A stretch of 48,479 nt of DNA. Origin: Methanococci archaeon (GTDB lineage Archaea > AGJL01 > Methanococci > Methanococcales > Methanocaldococcaceae). Positions 48,254-48,479 of the stretch are shown piece by piece (the stretch's first letter is position 1; each line of letters starts with the position of its first letter). The stretch is from the NCBI GenBank assembly GCA_013153845.1, contig JAADDS010000005.1, positions 1-48,479 of the forward strand, read 5' to 3'. A model generated the notes under the pieces. It had not been told where the DNA came from and searched no databases. It saw only the letters and a program-made list of their open reading frames with translations. The translations under genes and the position numbers were made by a program.

Positions 48254-48284
48254 GATCTACCTCGAGACGGAAACAACTTTCCCA

Positions 48285-48292
48285 TATATATA
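48285..48292 (-). promoter_or_regulatory. TATA box of the DUF531-like gene
   Basis: TATATATA, with ATAAATCC upstream as a BRE-like element, centred about 36 bases before the ATG at 48253. The predicted leader is about 10 bases. Confidence 0.5.
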
Positions 48293-48354
48293 GGATTTAT
48301 AATTTATGAGGGAACTTATTAATATATATTTAACCTTTGCACTAAACCGAAAAG

Positions 48355-48362
48355 TATATATA
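48355..48362 (+). promoter_or_regulatory. TATA box of the tRNA-Leu gene
   Basis: CCGAAAAG-TATATATA: a clear BRE plus TATA box centred about 37 bases before the tRNA 5' end, the usual archaeal spacing with a short leader. Confidence 0.65.
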
Positions 48363-48394
48363 GTAGTTTTCCCATTCTATAATTCGCTTGCGGT

Positions 48395-48479
48395 GCAGGG
48401 GTCGCCAAGCCTGGCCAAAGGCGCCGGACTTAAGATCCGGTCCCGAAGGGGTTCGGGGGTTCAAATCCCCTCCCCTGCA
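48395..48479 (+). tRNA. tRNA-Leu, anticodon UAA
   Basis: The acceptor stem GCAGGGG pairs with CCCCTGC, followed by discriminator A at 48479, the last base of the window. The anticodon stem-loop is CCGGACTTAAGATCCGG, with anticodon TAA at 48431-48433, reading UUA. The long variable arm (CCCGAAGGGG...CGG) is that of a class II tRNA, as expected for Leu. The T loop is TTCAAAT. CCA is not seen because the window ends. The GC-rich gene stands out sharply from the AT-rich flanks. Confidence 0.95.

Overview
The window is chromosomal DNA from a hyperthermophilic methanogen of the Methanocaldococcus type. The evidence is a very AT-rich base composition, GGTGAT-type ribosome binding sites, archaeal ribosomal proteins (eS27, eL44, eS17, eL41, eL18a/LX, eL43), PCNA, GINS, TBP, Alba, an archaeal proteasome and an A-type ATP synthase. 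Methanogen-specific genes include homocitrate synthase AksA, an HcgA-like radical SAM protein and a selenocysteine-containing HesB-like protein. From memory, several blocks match neighbourhoods of M. jannaschii, but they are joined in a different order and RtcB carries two inteins instead of one, so this is probably a relative rather than M. jannaschii itself.

Layout. 1-2477 (minus): split transketolase (C-terminal subunit cut by the window edge, N-terminal subunit intact) with ribulose-phosphate 3-epimerase between them, plus remnants of a toxin-antitoxin pair. 2729-9639 (minus): RNA ligase RtcB with two inteins, a polymerase-beta-type nucleotidyltransferase, and a repeat protein with a C-terminal NYN/Zc3h12a-like nuclease fold. 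10007-11876 (minus): eS27, eL44, GINS and PCNA. 12282-15475 (plus): chorismate mutase, eS17, DapA, a GatC-like protein, eL41, an HTH-ACT regulator, a CYTH protein and a one-helix membrane peptide. 15730-20079 (plus): AroA, a small membrane protein, AksA, a pyruvate-kinase-C-domain-like protein and a membrane-anchored deacetylase-like protein. 20150-23652 (minus): HisH, TBP and the L1-L10-L12 operon, with an L1-binding RNA mimic inside the L1 gene. 23871-31262 (minus): a membrane protein, Thi4, an orphan D12-class adenine methylase, the HcgA-like protein, then a translation, transcription and proteostasis cluster (LX, Pcc1, Brix, RpoP, eL43, SBDS, PsmA). 31695-31982 (plus): the HesB-like selenoprotein. 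32008-33504 (minus): archaeoflavoprotein and phosphopantothenate synthetase. 33687-38703 (plus): SucC, a frameshifted membrane protein, an NDP-sugar epimerase, Alba, an RNA-binding protein, HypA and a wrecked archaeal ATPase gene. 38727-47587 (minus): A-type ATP synthase genes in transcription order H-I-K-E-C-F-A-B, without D. 47735-48253 (minus): a DUF531/SPOUT-like protein. 48395-48479 (plus): tRNA-Leu(UAA).

How the genes fit together. Most are housekeeping genes: non-oxidative pentose phosphate enzymes, aromatic amino acid, lysine, histidine, thiazole and coenzyme B precursor synthesis, translation, replication, and energy conservation. The least explained part is 2729-9639, where an RNA ligase, a nucleotidyltransferase and a nuclease-fold protein lie together on one strand. 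Other points worth a second look are the double intein, the recoded UGA without an obvious SECIS, the eL41 gene without an ordinary start codon, and several decayed genes. No CRISPR array, insertion sequence or rRNA gene was seen.
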